Part shown: one piece after another, positions 27,471 to 40,478 of the stretch
How the letters are laid out: each line of letters opens with the position of its first letter
Position numbering within the stretch: position 1 is the first letter of the stretch
Assembly: GCA_025331125.1 (NCBI GenBank)
Contig: JAOALB010000227.1
Coordinates: 1 to 60,985, forward strand
Direction: 5' to 3'
DNA: 60,985 bases
DNA from: Mycogone perniciosa
Taxonomy: Eukaryota > Ascomycota > Sordariomycetes > Hypocreales > Hypocreaceae
The notes under the pieces: model-generated
The model's input: only the letters and a program-made list of their open reading frames with translations
Told to the model about the DNA's origin: nothing
The model's database searches: none
Program-made: the position numbers and the translations under genes

Positions 27471-29599
27471 AAATATCTTTAAAGAATATAAAGAATATAT
27501 TTATAAAATATTATAGATACTATAAAATACTAGATTATTTATAAAACTAAGGAAATACAAATTCTATATATAGAAAGTTACTTTTTTAAAGTATATTATT
27601 ACCTTTAAAGCAATTTATATAGATTTATTAAAGGTATAAGCAGTAAAAGACTAGCCTATACTTATAATAGTTAAAGAAGTCTAAAGGTTTTTAAGATTTA
27701 TTAACTATTATTAATAATTTATTAAAAGTTATAAAAGTATTATATAAACTCTCTATAAACTTACTAAAAAGAATGAAAAGTTTCTATAGGCATTAAATGT
27801 ATAAAAGGCCTTTAATAAACTTAAATAGCTTATTTTAAAAGAACCTATATTTATTATATTTAACCTATTTAAAGAAATAGAAGTTAAAATAAATACTTTT
27901 AACTTTACTATAAGAGTTTAATTTAACTAGAAAAATAAAAACAGTAAATAATACTTTACTGCCTTGTACTTTTAAGTACTATATAGCGCAAAACTAAACT
28001 ATTTAATATATAATAAAGAATTCCTTGCTATTATTTTTATATTTAAAAAATAGCGATATTACTTATGAAAAGGAATATATAAAGTTAAAGTATATATTAA
28101 CTATAAAAATATTATATACTTCGCGATAGTTTAATAACTATAACTAGGGAAAGATTAAGTATAATAGGCAGATTTTAAAATAAACCTTTAAAGGATATTA
28201 TTAATAAATAGTGCTTTAAGCTATATATAAAGTATCCAGTATTAATATTATACTTTAATGCATTAAAGAGTATTATATTACCTAAGATGATACTAAATTC
28301 CTAAAATATATAAAGTTTAATAATAAAGGAATTTAATAATAAAATAAAAAGATTTAGATTTTAAATTAACATTAGAAAAATATAGTTCTAGAAGTTTATT
28401 AATATTTAATATATAGATATAAAGGTATTTGCAAAACCTGCAAATAGATTTAAAGGTACTTTAAGTTTTATAGGCTTAAAAAAGTTATATAAAATATTAT
28501 TTTTTACTGGATAATTTATAAAATAGCTAAAACCTTAAAATATAAACTATATAGTAAATTTTAACCTTTACTAGTATTAAAGTAACTATAGAAATTAATT
28601 TTATTAGACTTTATTATTAAACTACTATTATCTACTAAACTAGGAATAAAGGTTAAATATAATAGTATTTTAGTTATTATAGACTAATTTATTAAATACT
28701 TTTACTTCCTTTTATATAAAAAAGCAATAAATATGAAAACATTAGTTTATATATTTTTGCTATTTATTGCAGTTAACTATATAATTCTAGCTAAAACTAT
28801 TTCTAATTAAAGATTAACTTTTACATTTAAATTCTAATAAATATTAATAAATTAGTTTAATATAAATTATAAGCTTAATACTATATACTACTTATAAATA
28901 AATAAATAAATAAAAGATATTAACTAGGTTATTAGAGTTAATTTTAAACATTATATTAACTTTAATTAAAATAATTAAATAAAAACGTTATTAATTATAT
29001 AAATATTTTATAACAGTAATATTTTAAAGTTAACTAGACTTAGCTTTATATATATTAACTATAACTTTATATTAAATATATATAAAGCGCTAAAGAAAAG
29101 CCTATATATTAATAAAGTATAAATTAAAGTTAAAGATATAAAATAGTTATATAAAGAAATATAAATATACTTTCACCTTATATAAAAAAAAAAAATGTAT
29201 ATTAATAAATATAGATTAAAAGGATTAATTTTTAAAAAGGGAGATATAGTTTACCTATACTATTATTTACTAAAAGAAAAAGACTATAAATATTAAAGTA
29301 ATATAATTAAGCAATAAATTAAATTTTAAAAAACTTAAACTTTACTTAATTAAAAAGCTTATTTTAAAAGTTACTTATAAACTTATACTATTAAATAGTA
29401 TTTAGATTTACTAAATATTTTATATTTTACTATTTAAAAAAGCATTATAAAATAAATTAAAAAATAAACTAATTATAGATTTAATTAAGGTTTTATTAAT
29501 TAAAAAAGAATATAAAGTTAAAGAAATTAAAACTATAAAAATAGAAAATAATAAATGCTAATACTTAATAAAATATAAAAACTATATAGAAAAATATAA

Positions 29600-30353
29600 C
29601 TTTTAAGAATTTAAAGAATACTTTAAGCACTTTTAGCCAACTCTGCAATAATTCTACTAAAATCTTAGCTTACTAATAACGGATTAAGCAGCTTAAAAGC
29701 AGTCTAATTAATTATATTAGCAGCCCTAAAAGAATGTATATTAATAATAGCCTCTACTTTACAATATTTAGCCTTATTTAACTTATTTATACTTTTAACC
29801 TAAAATTTACTATTTTCGCCCTTTTTATTACTAATGCCTTGCGTTAAGTATAAAGGCAAGTTAATTGCGCTAAAGCCTTAAAAGATTTGCAATATAATTC
29901 TGCTAATTTAAGCTCTGCCTTTTATTCCTGTGCTTTTAATCGCTTATACTTTAAAGTAATCTAAGATATTAAAAGAATTAAAAAAAAGAAAAATAATAAC
30001 AAAAGTAAAAATATTTATAAATGCTTATTAGCAGCCTAAAACTATTATAAAAGCGCCTTTATTAAATGCAGTTTTAATATTAAAATACCCTGTCTATTAT
30101 TTTATAAGTATAACTATAAAAATAATAATATAAATAAAGTATAGGTTTAAAACCTAGTTTTTTAATAAAAGATATAAAGGCTAAACGCTAAAGGGTCTTT
30201 AAAGAATAAGCCTTTTTAATATAATTTATATTATTAGTATTATATATATAAAAAAGGAAAAAGAAAAAGAATATTATATTTATAAAGGGAGGTATAATAT
30301 TTATATAGGATAGGTAAGGTTTTAAGGATAAAAATATTAAAAGGGGGATATTA
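29600..30353 (+). other. 3' region of Gypsy-2 before the LTR
   Basis: The tail of pol and 3' untranslated region of Gypsy-2. It is somewhat GC-richer around 29630-30070 but has no open frame. It ends with a polypurine tract (about 30337-30350) and a 3-base spacer TTA before the LTR start at 30354. Confidence 0.5.
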
Positions 30354-30533
30354 TATTATAACCTGATACTTCTATAGCTGCATAAAGGGTTTAAAGCAGT
30401 ATATACCTTAAAAAAATAATAAAGTAACTATTTAATTAAAAAGGATTACTTAAGTTACTATACACTATAAAGTATTTTGATTATGGAATGTAAGTTAAAG
30501 TAATTTAATATAACTGTAATCTATATATAACCT
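30354..30533 (+). repeat. 3' LTR of Gypsy-2, first part
   Basis: The first 180 bp of the right LTR, starting TATTATAACCTGA (from TGTTATARCCCGA). It is interrupted by Copia-2 immediately after AACCT (30529-30533) and continues at 37064. Confidence 0.88.
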
Positions 30534-31116
30534 TGTTGAAATAACAAGGTTATACTAAACCTTATTTATATGCAGCTTCTAGGAAGCTGCATACAATACA
30601 GTAATAAGGAAACGACTAAGAGTCTAATTGGGTCAATAATAAATAAACAATTAAATTATAACTAATCTAATAGCTAAAAAAGCTATAGAATATCTAGTAT
30701 ATATGCGGCTGGATTATAAAAGTAATTGTAGAATAATGCTTTGTCTTCTACAATAGTCCTCCGATTAGATAATAGGAATATAGTGGCAGAATTGGGTTTA
30801 TGGCCCTATTCCTATTTTCCGCAAAATTCATTTATATAGGAAATCGGCTAAATCGATTTACGGCTATATAAACAAAAAACTATTTTTAGTCAGATTTTTC
30901 ACAATAGCCATTGTGGCCATTGTATTGAGTCTAGGGTAGGCGGGATAGCTGGTCCTAGCTTAATTATTATTATTAAAAATAATAGAAATTTCCTAACTTA
31001 TACCGAAGTTCCTCCGGAACTTAATCCTAGCGTCAGGCCTAATTCCAAGTCTAGCCAGAATAGGAAAGTTACCTAAATACACTAAAATCTTTACTTTTTA
31101 GCCCTCTTTTTTAATA
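30534..31116 (-). repeat. 3' LTR of Copia-2
   Basis: A 583-bp LTR, TGTTGAAATAAC... on the plus strand and ending TTTTTAATA. It carries a perfect hairpin at 30570-30592 (10-bp arms, 3-base loop TAG). It is followed by the complement of the polypurine tract (CTCCCTCT). Confidence 0.92.
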
Positions 31117-32239
31117 CTCCCTCTGGAATAGATACTATCTTATATAACTTTAAAGTAAATATAAGATTTAGATATAGGAATATAACTAAAATAAAAATAA
31201 AAATAAAAAGGATAGCTAATATAGCTAAAAATAATAAAGATAGTTAATAGCTATAAAATAGCTAATAACTATAAAAAGGGTAAAAACTTTAAGTATATAC
31301 CTTAGGTAAAATCTTAAGATTAAGGAGATTTATAAAATTCTTTAATTTTAGACCTGGAAAAGGCTTAGTAAGCCTGTCAGTAATTATTTTACTGGTTTCT
31401 AGATAACTAACTATAATAACGCTATTTTTAACTTATTCCCTAATATAATTAAAACGCAATAGAGTATATTTTATTTAATTATAAAGGGTAGGGTTATTTA
31501 AGGTAGAGATAGCACCCTTATTGTCGTTAAATAGAGAGATTGGCTGTATAATTAGCTGATCTACCTCTTTATATAGGCTAATAAGCCACTAAATCTCCCT
31601 GGTAGCTTCTATAAAAGCTATAAACTCTGCTTCTAGCATAGAAAAACAGATAGTTAAGCCCCTTTTTAACTTCTAGCTAATTAGCCTATTAGCAACTATA
31701 ATAATATAGCTATAAATTAATTTACTTAATTCTTTATCCCCAGCAAAATCACTATCGCAATAACTAATAGGTATAGGACTAGATTTTCTAATATATTAAA
31801 TAGCTAGATCCTAGGTACTATTTAAATACTATAATAGGTTATAGGCTGCGTTTAAATACTCTTTATAAAGGCTTTAAAATTATCTAGCTAGCCACTAGAC
31901 TGGAAAGCTGGTATCTACTCAAGTATAAATTATTAAATAGATAATAGTATTAATAATAGCTTAAAAAAGCTTAGTATTAGCTTTATCTAATTTAGTTATA
32001 GTTTTATTAGCTAAAATAAAGGGCTGCAAAGGTAATTAGATAAGCTTAGAGTTTTAAAGGTTAAAAAACTCTATAGCTTCAGTAATATACTGTTTCTGGG
32101 AAAGCTAAAAAAGGCCTCTTTTTCTATCCTTAACTATCTAAACCCTTAAAAAAAGGAGGCAAGGCCTTTATCTTCTATAGTATAGGCTTTATTAAAAGCT
32201 AGCTTTAACTAGGCTATAGCTTCTTTATCTAATCTAATA

Positions 32240-32420
32240 AAAACACAGTTATCTATATAAGTAACGATAAAAATACCATTGTTTAGATTATAGAGAATAG
32301 CAGAGTTAAAGATTAAAGGATTATATCCTAGTTTATTTCCTAAGGCTTATAGGGCCTATTGCTATTCTCTAAAGGACTGTTTTAGACTGTAAAGAGCTTT
32401 CTGTAATTAAATAACCTAAT
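32240..32420 (-). pseudogene. Copia-2 reverse transcriptase remnant
   Basis: The minus strand reads Leu-Gln-Lys-Ala-Leu-Tyr-Ser-Leu-Lys-Gln-Ser, the hallmark block of copia RT (normally Leu-x-Lys-(Ala/Ser)-Leu-Tyr-Gly-Leu-Lys-Gln-Ser-Pro-Arg). Several TAG/TAA codons follow at Trp or Gln positions. The active site at 32248-32259 reads Tyr-Ile-Asp-Asn instead of Tyr-Val-Asp-Asp: only the second Asp is lost. Confidence 0.85.
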
Positions 32421-33744
32421 TTATATCAGGGTTATAACCCAGCTTTTTAAAAATAGATTTAGTTTTAGAGAAAGCTTAACTAGCATAGTCTTTAAACCCT
32501 TTAGGAAAGTTAAGGAAAATAGTTTCTTTAAGTATCCCGTTAAGGAATACACTAATAAAGTCGATTTATTCGATTTCCTAGTTATAGATAATAGCTAAGG
32601 CTAATAGGAGCCGCTAAATAAAAGGAACAGCTATTAAAGCAAACGTTTAGTTAAAATCTATTCCTTCTAATTATTAAAAACCCTTAACAACTAGCCTAGC
32701 TTTAAATTTTACTATTCTATTATTCTAGTCTTTTTTAGTCTTTAAAACTAATCGACTAGTAATAGGATTCCTGCCTTTAAGAATACTATTACGCTTAATA
32801 AAGGCAAAGATATATTATTTAACTACCTGGTCAAATTCGCTATAAATCGCTCCTAGCCACTTAATTTTATTAAGATTACAAAATACTTGCTTAAGCGTTT
32901 ATAGGTCCTATACTGCAGCAGCTAGAAAGGCTAACTTTCTAACACTATTATAGAGAAAATAGGATATATCTATATCTATAAGATCCTTTATAACTGCAGA
33001 GTCTTATATAACTGGTATAGAAATAAAGGGAATAGGAGTAGGTACTCCCTTTAGAATAGGGTTAGGGAGTAAGGGATTAATATCCTGAGAGCTAGGAATC
33101 ATTTAATCTATAGAATCTAGCTCTATTTCTCCCTCTAATTCTTTATTATCCTGACCTATAGTAGGCTCTAGGATTTAAAGCTTAAGAATCATATCTTTAT
33201 ATAGCTTTATAGTTAATGATTTAAAGACTGTATATTTAGTTAAAATATAAATAAAGTAGGTATTATTACCTAAAACTACTAATAGTCTTTTAGTTTTAGT
33301 CCTAGGGACTAATTTATAGCCTTTAGCCCTTTATTTTTACAGAACAAATACCTTACAATAAAAGCCAATAATCCTATATCTTTGCAGATCAGGTTTATAA
33401 TCCTTATTAAAGTCTAGGTCTTTATACAATTCTTAATAAAGGGTAAAGTCCCTATTAGTAATAGCTGTATAGTTAATTAATTTAAGAACTGCAGTAATAA
33501 TAAAATTCCAGAAATATAGCAGCAGATTAACTGCTATAATAATAGCCTATAGCCTATCTAATAAAACTCTAATAAAGCGTTCTATTAAACTATTCTATTT
33601 ATAACTATAAAGGCTACTATAGGAATATATAATTCCTAAAGAAAAGAACCAGGTTTAAAGTTCCTAATTAATTTCCTTTCTGCTATTATAGTGAAATTCC
33701 TTAAAATACTAGTTATACTGCATTTTCAGGCTATTTATAAAGCC

Positions 33745-34284
33745 TTATATAATAGCTAAAAGGGTAGGTCCACTATAATCTTTTAAAAGGAATAGCCACC
33801 TATATCTTAATTTTCTATCAATAATTAAAAGACTAATAAAGGCCTTATTATAAGGCACTGGCTTTATAGAGAAAGTATTAGCTTCTAGACGATCTAAAGA
33901 GGCTAGTAGATCGGGAATTAGCTTTAAATTAAGCCTCTTAATAGCTTTTCCCTTATTACACGGTAGGCAATAAAATTCAGCCTCTTTAATAAAATTAAAG
34001 TTAAAAATTCTAATAGTTATTTTAATAGTCTTCTTCAGTAAACTTAAACTAATATAACCTAGTCTTTTATGCCATAAAAGGGCTAGATTCAGCAGCTTAT
34101 AGCTAGAATTACAATTAATAATAGTATCTCCCTCTAGTTTAGATAGCTTAATAACTTCTAGATCTTCGGTAATAAAGGATTCCCTAGGTATACGGGGCCT
34201 TTCCTCTATAAGGGTATCCTCTATAGGCTTATTCCCCCCTATTTCCTTAAGCAATAAAAGCATATAAAGCCCCTCTTCCTCCAC
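33745..34284 (-). pseudogene. Copia-2 pre-integrase / integrase start, 179-codon surviving frame
   Basis: A stop-free stretch of 179 codons within the Copia-2 polyprotein. Residues about 70-120 form the GAG-pre-integrase zinc-binding region: Trp-His-Lys-Arg-Leu-Gly-Tyr, where the last residue is normally His, and Cys-Leu-Pro-Cys with the spacing of the HHCC finger. This finger binds zinc in the integrase that joins element DNA to the chromosome. Residues about 130-170 resemble the start of the integrase core (a Leu-Asp-x-Leu block, then Ile-Asp near Trp-Leu). The first Met is not a real start: the frame is an internal piece of the polyprotein. Loss of the second His (CAC to TAC) and stops on either side make it non-functional. 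Confidence 0.8.
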
Positions 34285-36455
34285 TTAGCCTAGGGTTTCA
34301 GGGAGTTTAGAGAGATCCTTTCCTTTAGGATTATTCTTCTTTATAAGCCTAGGACTAGATCTAGTTAATTGTTTTTTCAAAGCTATTGCTTCTGGAATAG
34401 CAATATATTCCTAAGCCTTTTCTTTACTAATAGCAGGAATTTAAACCTATATAAAGCTATAAGCTTTATAGCTATTTATATAGCTATATAGTATAGTATA
34501 TCCTTTAATTGTAAGGAAAAAACTATATTTTAAGGGATTTAATAGCCCTATTAGCTGTATAGTTTTTATAAAAAAAGTATTATACTATATATATCCTCTA
34601 GCTTAGTAATACCTTAAACCACTTATAAGGTTTATATCTAGCTGTAGGCAATAAAAGGTATTTAGCAATTTTATCTTTTTATAGTCATCTTTATTAAAGA
34701 TAGTAAAAGTAGCTATACCTATTCCTTTAAGGGTAATAAAGCCCCCGCCAATATAGATAATACCTAAGTCCCCGTTATTAGGTCTATAGTCTATAAACTA
34801 TTTCCTGAAATTAACTATATAAACTATAGATTTAGTATTATATAATAAACTATCTTAAAGAGAGAGTTTAAGGGGTTTAGGTTTTTTAAAAGATTTAAAA
34901 GGCTTAAAAGGATTAAAAGACTTTTTTCCTTTTTTAGCATTTAAAGTATATAAAAGATCTCGATTATTATCTAAACTGCTAATAGATTTAGTAAAAGACT
35001 CTTTTAATAGCTCTTTTAAGTTATACTCCCTAGTAGCTAGATAGTATATACTAGTAAAAGCAGTATCCTTTATAGTTTACTTTTAGTTTTATTAATTCTT
35101 TTAATTTCCTTTCCTTTTATTAGAAATAAAAGCTAGCTTTTAATTAAAGAAGTTAAAAGGGCCTAAAGCTTTATTAACTTTATATATAATAAAAGATAAA
35201 TTCCTAGTCTCTTTTAATATATCTGCTATAAGGAACTGAATATTGAAACCTTTAATAGATTACCTAATAGCTTTACTAGATTTAATAGTTCCTTTAATTC
35301 TTTCAGCCTATTAAGGATAAGTCTTTTCTAAGGAATTTAAATATTAATTTACTTAATTTAGCATATTAATATTAACCTTTAAAATAGCTAGCTTAACTAA
35401 TAAGCCGTTAAAAGTAGCATTAAATTCAGTTAAAGATTTTTTATAATTACTATAATTTAATAAGTAAAATTCCCTATAAAGGGAATCTCTTTATAGAGTA
35501 TTAGAGTAACTATATTGTCTTTTTAATACTAAAAATGCTTCTTTTAAGCTTTAAATCTAAGCAATAGATGCAGTAGGAATAGCTGTTAAACTATCCTTAA
35601 TTAGTATAAGTAATAGGGCCTATTCTGAATCAGATAAGGAATCAGCAACTATAGGATTTTCTATAAAAGTATAGTAATCTATAGCCTTTAATATAATACT
35701 TAAAGACTGTTTTTACTGATTAAAGTTATTAGGGCCTATTAGCTTATAGCTTTCTAGAAAGCTATAGACCTTTTTTAATGCCTTTTTAATAAAACTATTA
35801 TTTAAAGTAGAAATAGTATTTTAGGGTTAAGGAATAAATGAAAATAGAACCTGGATTAGTATAGGAATAAGAGTAGGAGCTTATATCAGCACTAAAATAG
35901 GGGCTATAGGATTAACTTATATTAGACTAGTAGTCTGTTGTTGGAGCCTTAATATAGCAGCAGCTAAGCTAGCTAAAGTGTTAAATAACTGAGTTATAGT
36001 GTTATTCTGACCCTTTAACTATACCTTAACTGTCTCAGTAAAAGCCCTTTATGCCTAAAGGTCTTATTCTATATTCTGCACTTAAATAAATAGATCCCTT
36101 TAATGCTAGGGAGAGCTATTATCCTTAATTAAGGAAATAGGGCTACTAGGAGCCCTAATAGGTCGACTTATACTGCTATCAGACCTATATCCTATTAAAA
36201 TAGGGAATATACTTTAAAGTATATATAAATTACTAAAAATAGTGAAAATAGTAGCAGTACTACTATAACTGCAACAGTATTTACAGTAAAAGCCTAGGAA
36301 TAGCTTCTAGTAGCTATAATCCTAAAAATAATACTTATATAAGCACTAGGATAAGCATTAGGATAAGCACTATAAAAACCCGCTATAAGTGCTATAGTAG
36401 CATTAAAGGAAGTACTGTAACTACTAGAAAAATCTACTAATAGAGACCCGAGGAA

Positions 36456-36476
36456 AACTCTCCTAGGCTTATAACC
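36456..36476 (-). other. Primer-binding site of Copia-2
   Basis: Next to the 5' LTR the minus strand reads GGTTATAAGCCTAGG. Copia-1 copy B has GTTATAAGCCTAGG at 53739-53752. The core fits the complement of the anticodon stem-loop of initiator tRNA-Met (GGTTATGAGCC) with one G-to-A change. Drosophila copia is known to prime from that half of the tRNA. Confidence 0.65.
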
Positions 36477-37058
36477 TATTAAAATAATAAGGTTATACTA
36501 AACCTCATTTATATACAGCTTCTAGGAAGCTGTATACAATGCAGTAATAAGGAAACGACTAAGAGTCTAATTAGGTTAATAATAGATAAATAATTGAACT
36601 ATAAGTAATCTAATAGCTAAAAAAGCTATAGAATATCTAGTGTATGTGCGGCTGGATTATAGAAGTGATTGTAGAACAATGCTTTGTCTTTTATAATAGT
36701 CCTCCGACTAGATAATAGGAATATAGTGGCAGAATTGGGTTCATAGCCCTATTCCTATTTTCCGCAAAATTCATTTATATAGGAAATCGGCCAAATCGAC
36801 TCACGGCCATACAAACAGGAAACCATTTTAGTCAGATTTTTCATAATAGCCATTATAGCCATTATATTGAGTCTAGGGTAGGCGGGATAGCTGGTCCTAG
36901 CTTAATTATTATCATTAAAGATAACAGAAATTTCCTGACTTACACCGAAGTTCCTCCGGAACTCGGTCCTAGCGTCGGGCCTAATTCTAGGTCTAGCCAG
37001 AATAGGAAGGTTACCCAAATACACTAAAATCCTTACTTTTTAGCCCTCCTTTTTAATA
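36477..37058 (-). repeat. 5' LTR of Copia-2
   Basis: A 582-bp LTR pairing with 30534-31116. Differences are mostly C/T or G/A. It contains the same palindrome as the other LTR, but with TpA where the other has TpG/CpA on both arms. Confidence 0.92.
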
Positions 37059-37063
37059 AACCT

Positions 37064-37283
37064 AAATATATTTACTATATATCTCCTTTATATATAAAAC
37101 TAGATAAGTTATAATCGTTAAGATACTTACTTAAATAGTTATTAATAAATTACATTTACTAGAACTGTTTATTTTATAGAATTATAATAATATTACCCTG
37201 CTTAGTATTTATCCCTATCCTCTTTATTAATATAAACCTATAAACCTTGGTTTGACTATTAAGAATTAACCTAGATTGTTATA
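37064..37283 (+). repeat. 3' LTR of Gypsy-2, second part
   Basis: The remaining 220 bp of the split LTR, ending GATTGTTATA just before the target duplication ACTTT (37284-37288). Confidence 0.88.
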
Positions 37284-37288
37284 ACTTT

Positions 37289-38310
37289 AATATATAATAT
37301 TTTGTTTATTATATAAAGATATTAACTTTTTAATTTAAAGCTTTATAAAGGTAATATATATAAAAAAGGTTTAATAAGTCCCTTTTTCAAAATAAATAAT
37401 ATATAAATACTTTACCTTTTATATATTATTTTAATTATTTTTATTATTATTATATATTATACATATAAATATAATTAAATAACTTAAAGTAATAATTAAT
37501 ATTTTTTAAGTATCTATAAAAGGATTATTATTAAGTTAAATTTAAATTAAAACTTTAATAGGTATTATATAAACTATAGTATATTATTTAATTTAATAGT
37601 AAATGTATAATAAATAGTAAATGAATATAAAAAGGATTTATTTTACTATTATTTTAAAAAACTAAGTTTTAAGGAAAAAGTTAAAAGATTTTATAAATAA
37701 TAAAGTAATAAATAATATTTATAAATAATTAAAGCCTTAAAAATATAATATATAAAAATATTAATAAGCTTTTTTAATATATAAAATTAAAATATATATT
37801 TTATATATTAGTTCTGAAAATAATATGATTAATATATATAAAATAATAATTGAACTCTTTAATTTAATACTATATTAATTATTACTATTTAGTTAATATT
37901 AATAAATAGTTTAAAATTTAATAATAAGTTATAATCTTTTATAATATTAATCTCAGTTATAAAACTTAAAAACCTATAATATAAATTATTAAATTAATTA
38001 TTAATATATATTTGAAATAATAAAGTTTCTATTTTATATAACTATTATAATAAAATTATATAAAAAATATCATCTTTTACTTTAACTATAACTTTTAATT
38101 AAACTTTATAATAAAGAATTTAAAGTAGTAAATTAATAAATTTATTATTTATATATATAATATTTTTGACTTTTAAATATAAAATATAAATTAATATATA
38201 AATTTTAATTCTATTAAATAATAGTTCCTTTATTAATTATTAAAGGTTAAAAGTTTAAGTAAAGGAGTCTAATATTTATTTAATTTAATTATAGTAATAT
38301 ACTTAACTTA
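37289..38310 (+). mobile_element. Decayed Copia-1 fragment
   Basis: The stretch 37630-37930 aligns with the pol region of Copia-1 copy B around 57090-57350. It shares the block AATATATAAAATTAAAATAT and several nearby stretches, in plus orientation. The flanking parts of this interval are too mutated to align by eye. No frame is open. Confidence 0.55.
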
Positions 38311-38315
38311 TATAT

Positions 38316-38578
38316 TATAACAGAGTACCGCACAGCTATATAAAGTATAGAGAGAATGGGAATAAAGCGTGATTATATTAAAGAATATACTATAATGGCC
38401 TCGCTATATATATATATAGCTAATACAAAGGAAAAGGTAGAATGTATATATTGTAAGCGCCTATACAGTTTAATACATCGCTTATATAATATATATATTA
38501 GCTTGTATTTGCTATATAAGTAGATAAAAGCTCCTTAGCGCTAATAAGCGGTAGGTGCTTAACTTACCTAACCTAACA
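38316..38578 (-). repeat. Solo LTR of Copia-1
   Basis: A 263-bp LTR in minus orientation, running from TATAACAGAG to CCTAACCTAACA. It is flanked on both sides by the 5-bp target duplication TATAT (38311-38315 and 38579-38583). No element body adjoins it, so it is the product of LTR-LTR recombination. It is less mutated than most other Copia-1 LTRs here and keeps the TGTTAGG end intact. Confidence 0.9.
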
Positions 38579-38583
38579 TATAT

Positions 38584-40478
38584 TAAAGATGTAAATAACT
38601 ATTATATAATATGAATTAATTTTAAGTTCCTTTTCATATTATATATTAAATAATATATAATAAATAATATATTATCCCTTTGTTCCCTTCCTTTCTTTCT
38701 TTTCTCTTTATTTATACTATATATATTAAATAATAGTAATTTTATATTTTTTGAGTGATAAAGCCGTTATATATATACAATACTAGTAACTACACTAGTA
38801 ACTATATTAAAAATAAATAACTATTTCAATATTTCCTTTTAATAAATAAAAAACCCTTTATAAATAGAAATATAAGCCAATTAACTTACTAGTTAACTAA
38901 ACCATTAAACTAAACTATATTAATCTTAGTTTTTACTATTTCCTTTATAAGCCTATAATACCTTTAATATATAACTATTTCTTTTACTAAACCTTATAGT
39001 TATATATATATATATTAAGTAATATTCTTTTTGATAGTTTTCTTTAAATTGAATATTAAATACTTTTAATTAATTAATTTAATAAAGTTAAATAATAATA
39101 GCTATAATATTAATATTAATATTAATATTAGATGAATTTAGTTTTAAATATATAAAAGGATTAACTCTAAATATATAATAAAAAGGAAAAGCTTAAAACT
39201 CTGTATTTAAAATTAAAAAAAAAGAAAAGCTTAAAGGTAATTAACTTTATATAATAGTTATTTATATTATTAATATATAAATTCTATATATACCTTTAAT
39301 AAAATAAAGTAAATATTAAAATCCTTTATTTAAACCTTTAATTTATAATAGCTTTGAATAATATATAAAGTATAAATAAAAAGGAAAAAAAGAGAAAAAA
39401 GGAAAAATATAATATTGTATTTATAGTGTATTAAATACTATTACTTTAATTAAAACAGATATATCTTTCAATTCCTTAAATATAGCTTTTATTACTATAA
39501 TAACTTTAAGTTATTTTATTATTAATACTATTATTAATATTTAAACGTAAATATATATATTTATTGAAATAATTACTATATTAATATTAAAAAAAGTAAT
39601 AAAATAAATATTCTCTTACAATTTATTTATTTTCTTTTCAATAATTTAAAAAACAGGGTTTTATTAAAAGTAATTAAAAGGTTTAATATACTTATACCTT
39701 TTTTATTAATCTATTTTAAAAAGGTTAATTATTTATTTAAATAAATACTTAACTACAAAAGTATTAAATTATAAAACTAAATATATAAGTTTAATTTAAT
39801 ATAATATTAATTTATTTCCGTTTTAAATATATAACTTTACTTATAATCTTTTAGTTATTCAAGTATATAAAAGTAATTATTAATTACCGTTAACTATAAA
39901 TATTATAAGTAAATAATTTATAATATTTCTTAGTATTTATATTAACTAACTATAGCATTATAGGTTTATTCAAAGTATAATTTATACACTTTATATGAAT
40001 TATTATTAAAGTATATTATATATATATATATTTAAAGTATAAATTCCCTTTAAATACAATAGGTTTTATTACCTTCAAGTAATTAATTTTATGATAAAAT
40101 AAATTATAAGAACTATAATTATAATCTAAAATATAAATAAATAAAGGTATTGAAAACTATATTTAAGGTAATATAAATATAACAGTAAAACTGATGAAAC
40201 AATTAAATATACTTTATATAGTTTATTAAACCATTAAATATAAAAATATATATTAAAGTTAATATAAAGTTAATTTTCTTTAAGTTTATTAAAACTATAA
40301 ATTACTTTAATTATAAGCTATAAACTTTACCCTTAACTAAAATATTATTAAAAAAACAAAAGTAAAAAAAGCTAAGTATTTTATTAATTATTATTTAAAG
40401 AAAAAAACGTAATATTTTAAGTTAAAAGTTGAAATCAAGGAATTTAATATTTATTTAATTTAGTTATAGCTATATTAC
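38584..40478. other. AT-rich, RIP-degraded DNA, no gene seen
   Basis: Very AT-rich sequence with no readable frame. It includes a short direct repeat (ACTAGTAACTAC at about 38784-38806) and the second copy of the unassigned repeat (39656-40030). The last ~50 bases (40430-40478) resemble 38250-38300, just before the solo LTR. Composition changes abruptly to normal at about 40479. Confidence 0.6.
39656..40030 (+). repeat. Unassigned dispersed repeat, copy 2
   Basis: A ~375-bp match to 22486-22856 in the same orientation, including the closing (TA)n run. Differences are mostly transitions. The family is unknown. Confidence 0.55.

Larger units (their letters stand above)
30534..37058 (-). mobile_element. 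Copia-2, complete copia-type retrotransposon, minus strand
   Basis: A complete 6,525-bp element inserted in the 3' LTR of Gypsy-2. It has LTRs of 583 bp (30534-31116) and 582 bp (36477-37058) and an exact target duplication AACCT (30529-30533 and 37059-37063). The minus strand shows a purine tract AGAGGGAG next to 31116 and a primer site GGTTATAAGCCTAGG next to 36477, which fixes the direction. The order read along the minus strand is gag, pre-integrase and integrase start (33745-34284), then RT (around 32250-32400), which is the copia order. It is less mutated than most of its surroundings. Confidence 0.93.
23504..37283 (+). mobile_element. Gypsy-2, full-length Ty3/gypsy element carrying a nested Copia-2
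   Basis: A plus-strand gypsy element with exact target duplications ACTTT at 23499-23503 and 37284-37288. The left LTR is 400 bp. The right LTR is split into 30354-30533 (180 bp) and 37064-37283 (220 bp), which also sum to 400 bp. Removing the 6,525-bp Copia-2 and its 5-bp duplication leaves a 7,250-bp element. A polypurine tract AAAAGGGGGATA precedes the right LTR. The RT remnant at 27100-27470 proves the class and strand. Gag should lie before it and integrase after it; both are too decayed to delimit. Confidence 0.9.

Noticed and set aside
38874..38912. tRNA-like look of a short stretch with small inverted repeats
   Set aside because: It cannot be folded into a full cloverleaf and lacks conserved T-loop bases.
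1..40478. CRISPR-like or bacterial-type repeat arrays
   Set aside because: The telomere, RIP pattern, introns and LTR elements are fungal. The repeats are LTRs and microsatellites without regular spacers.
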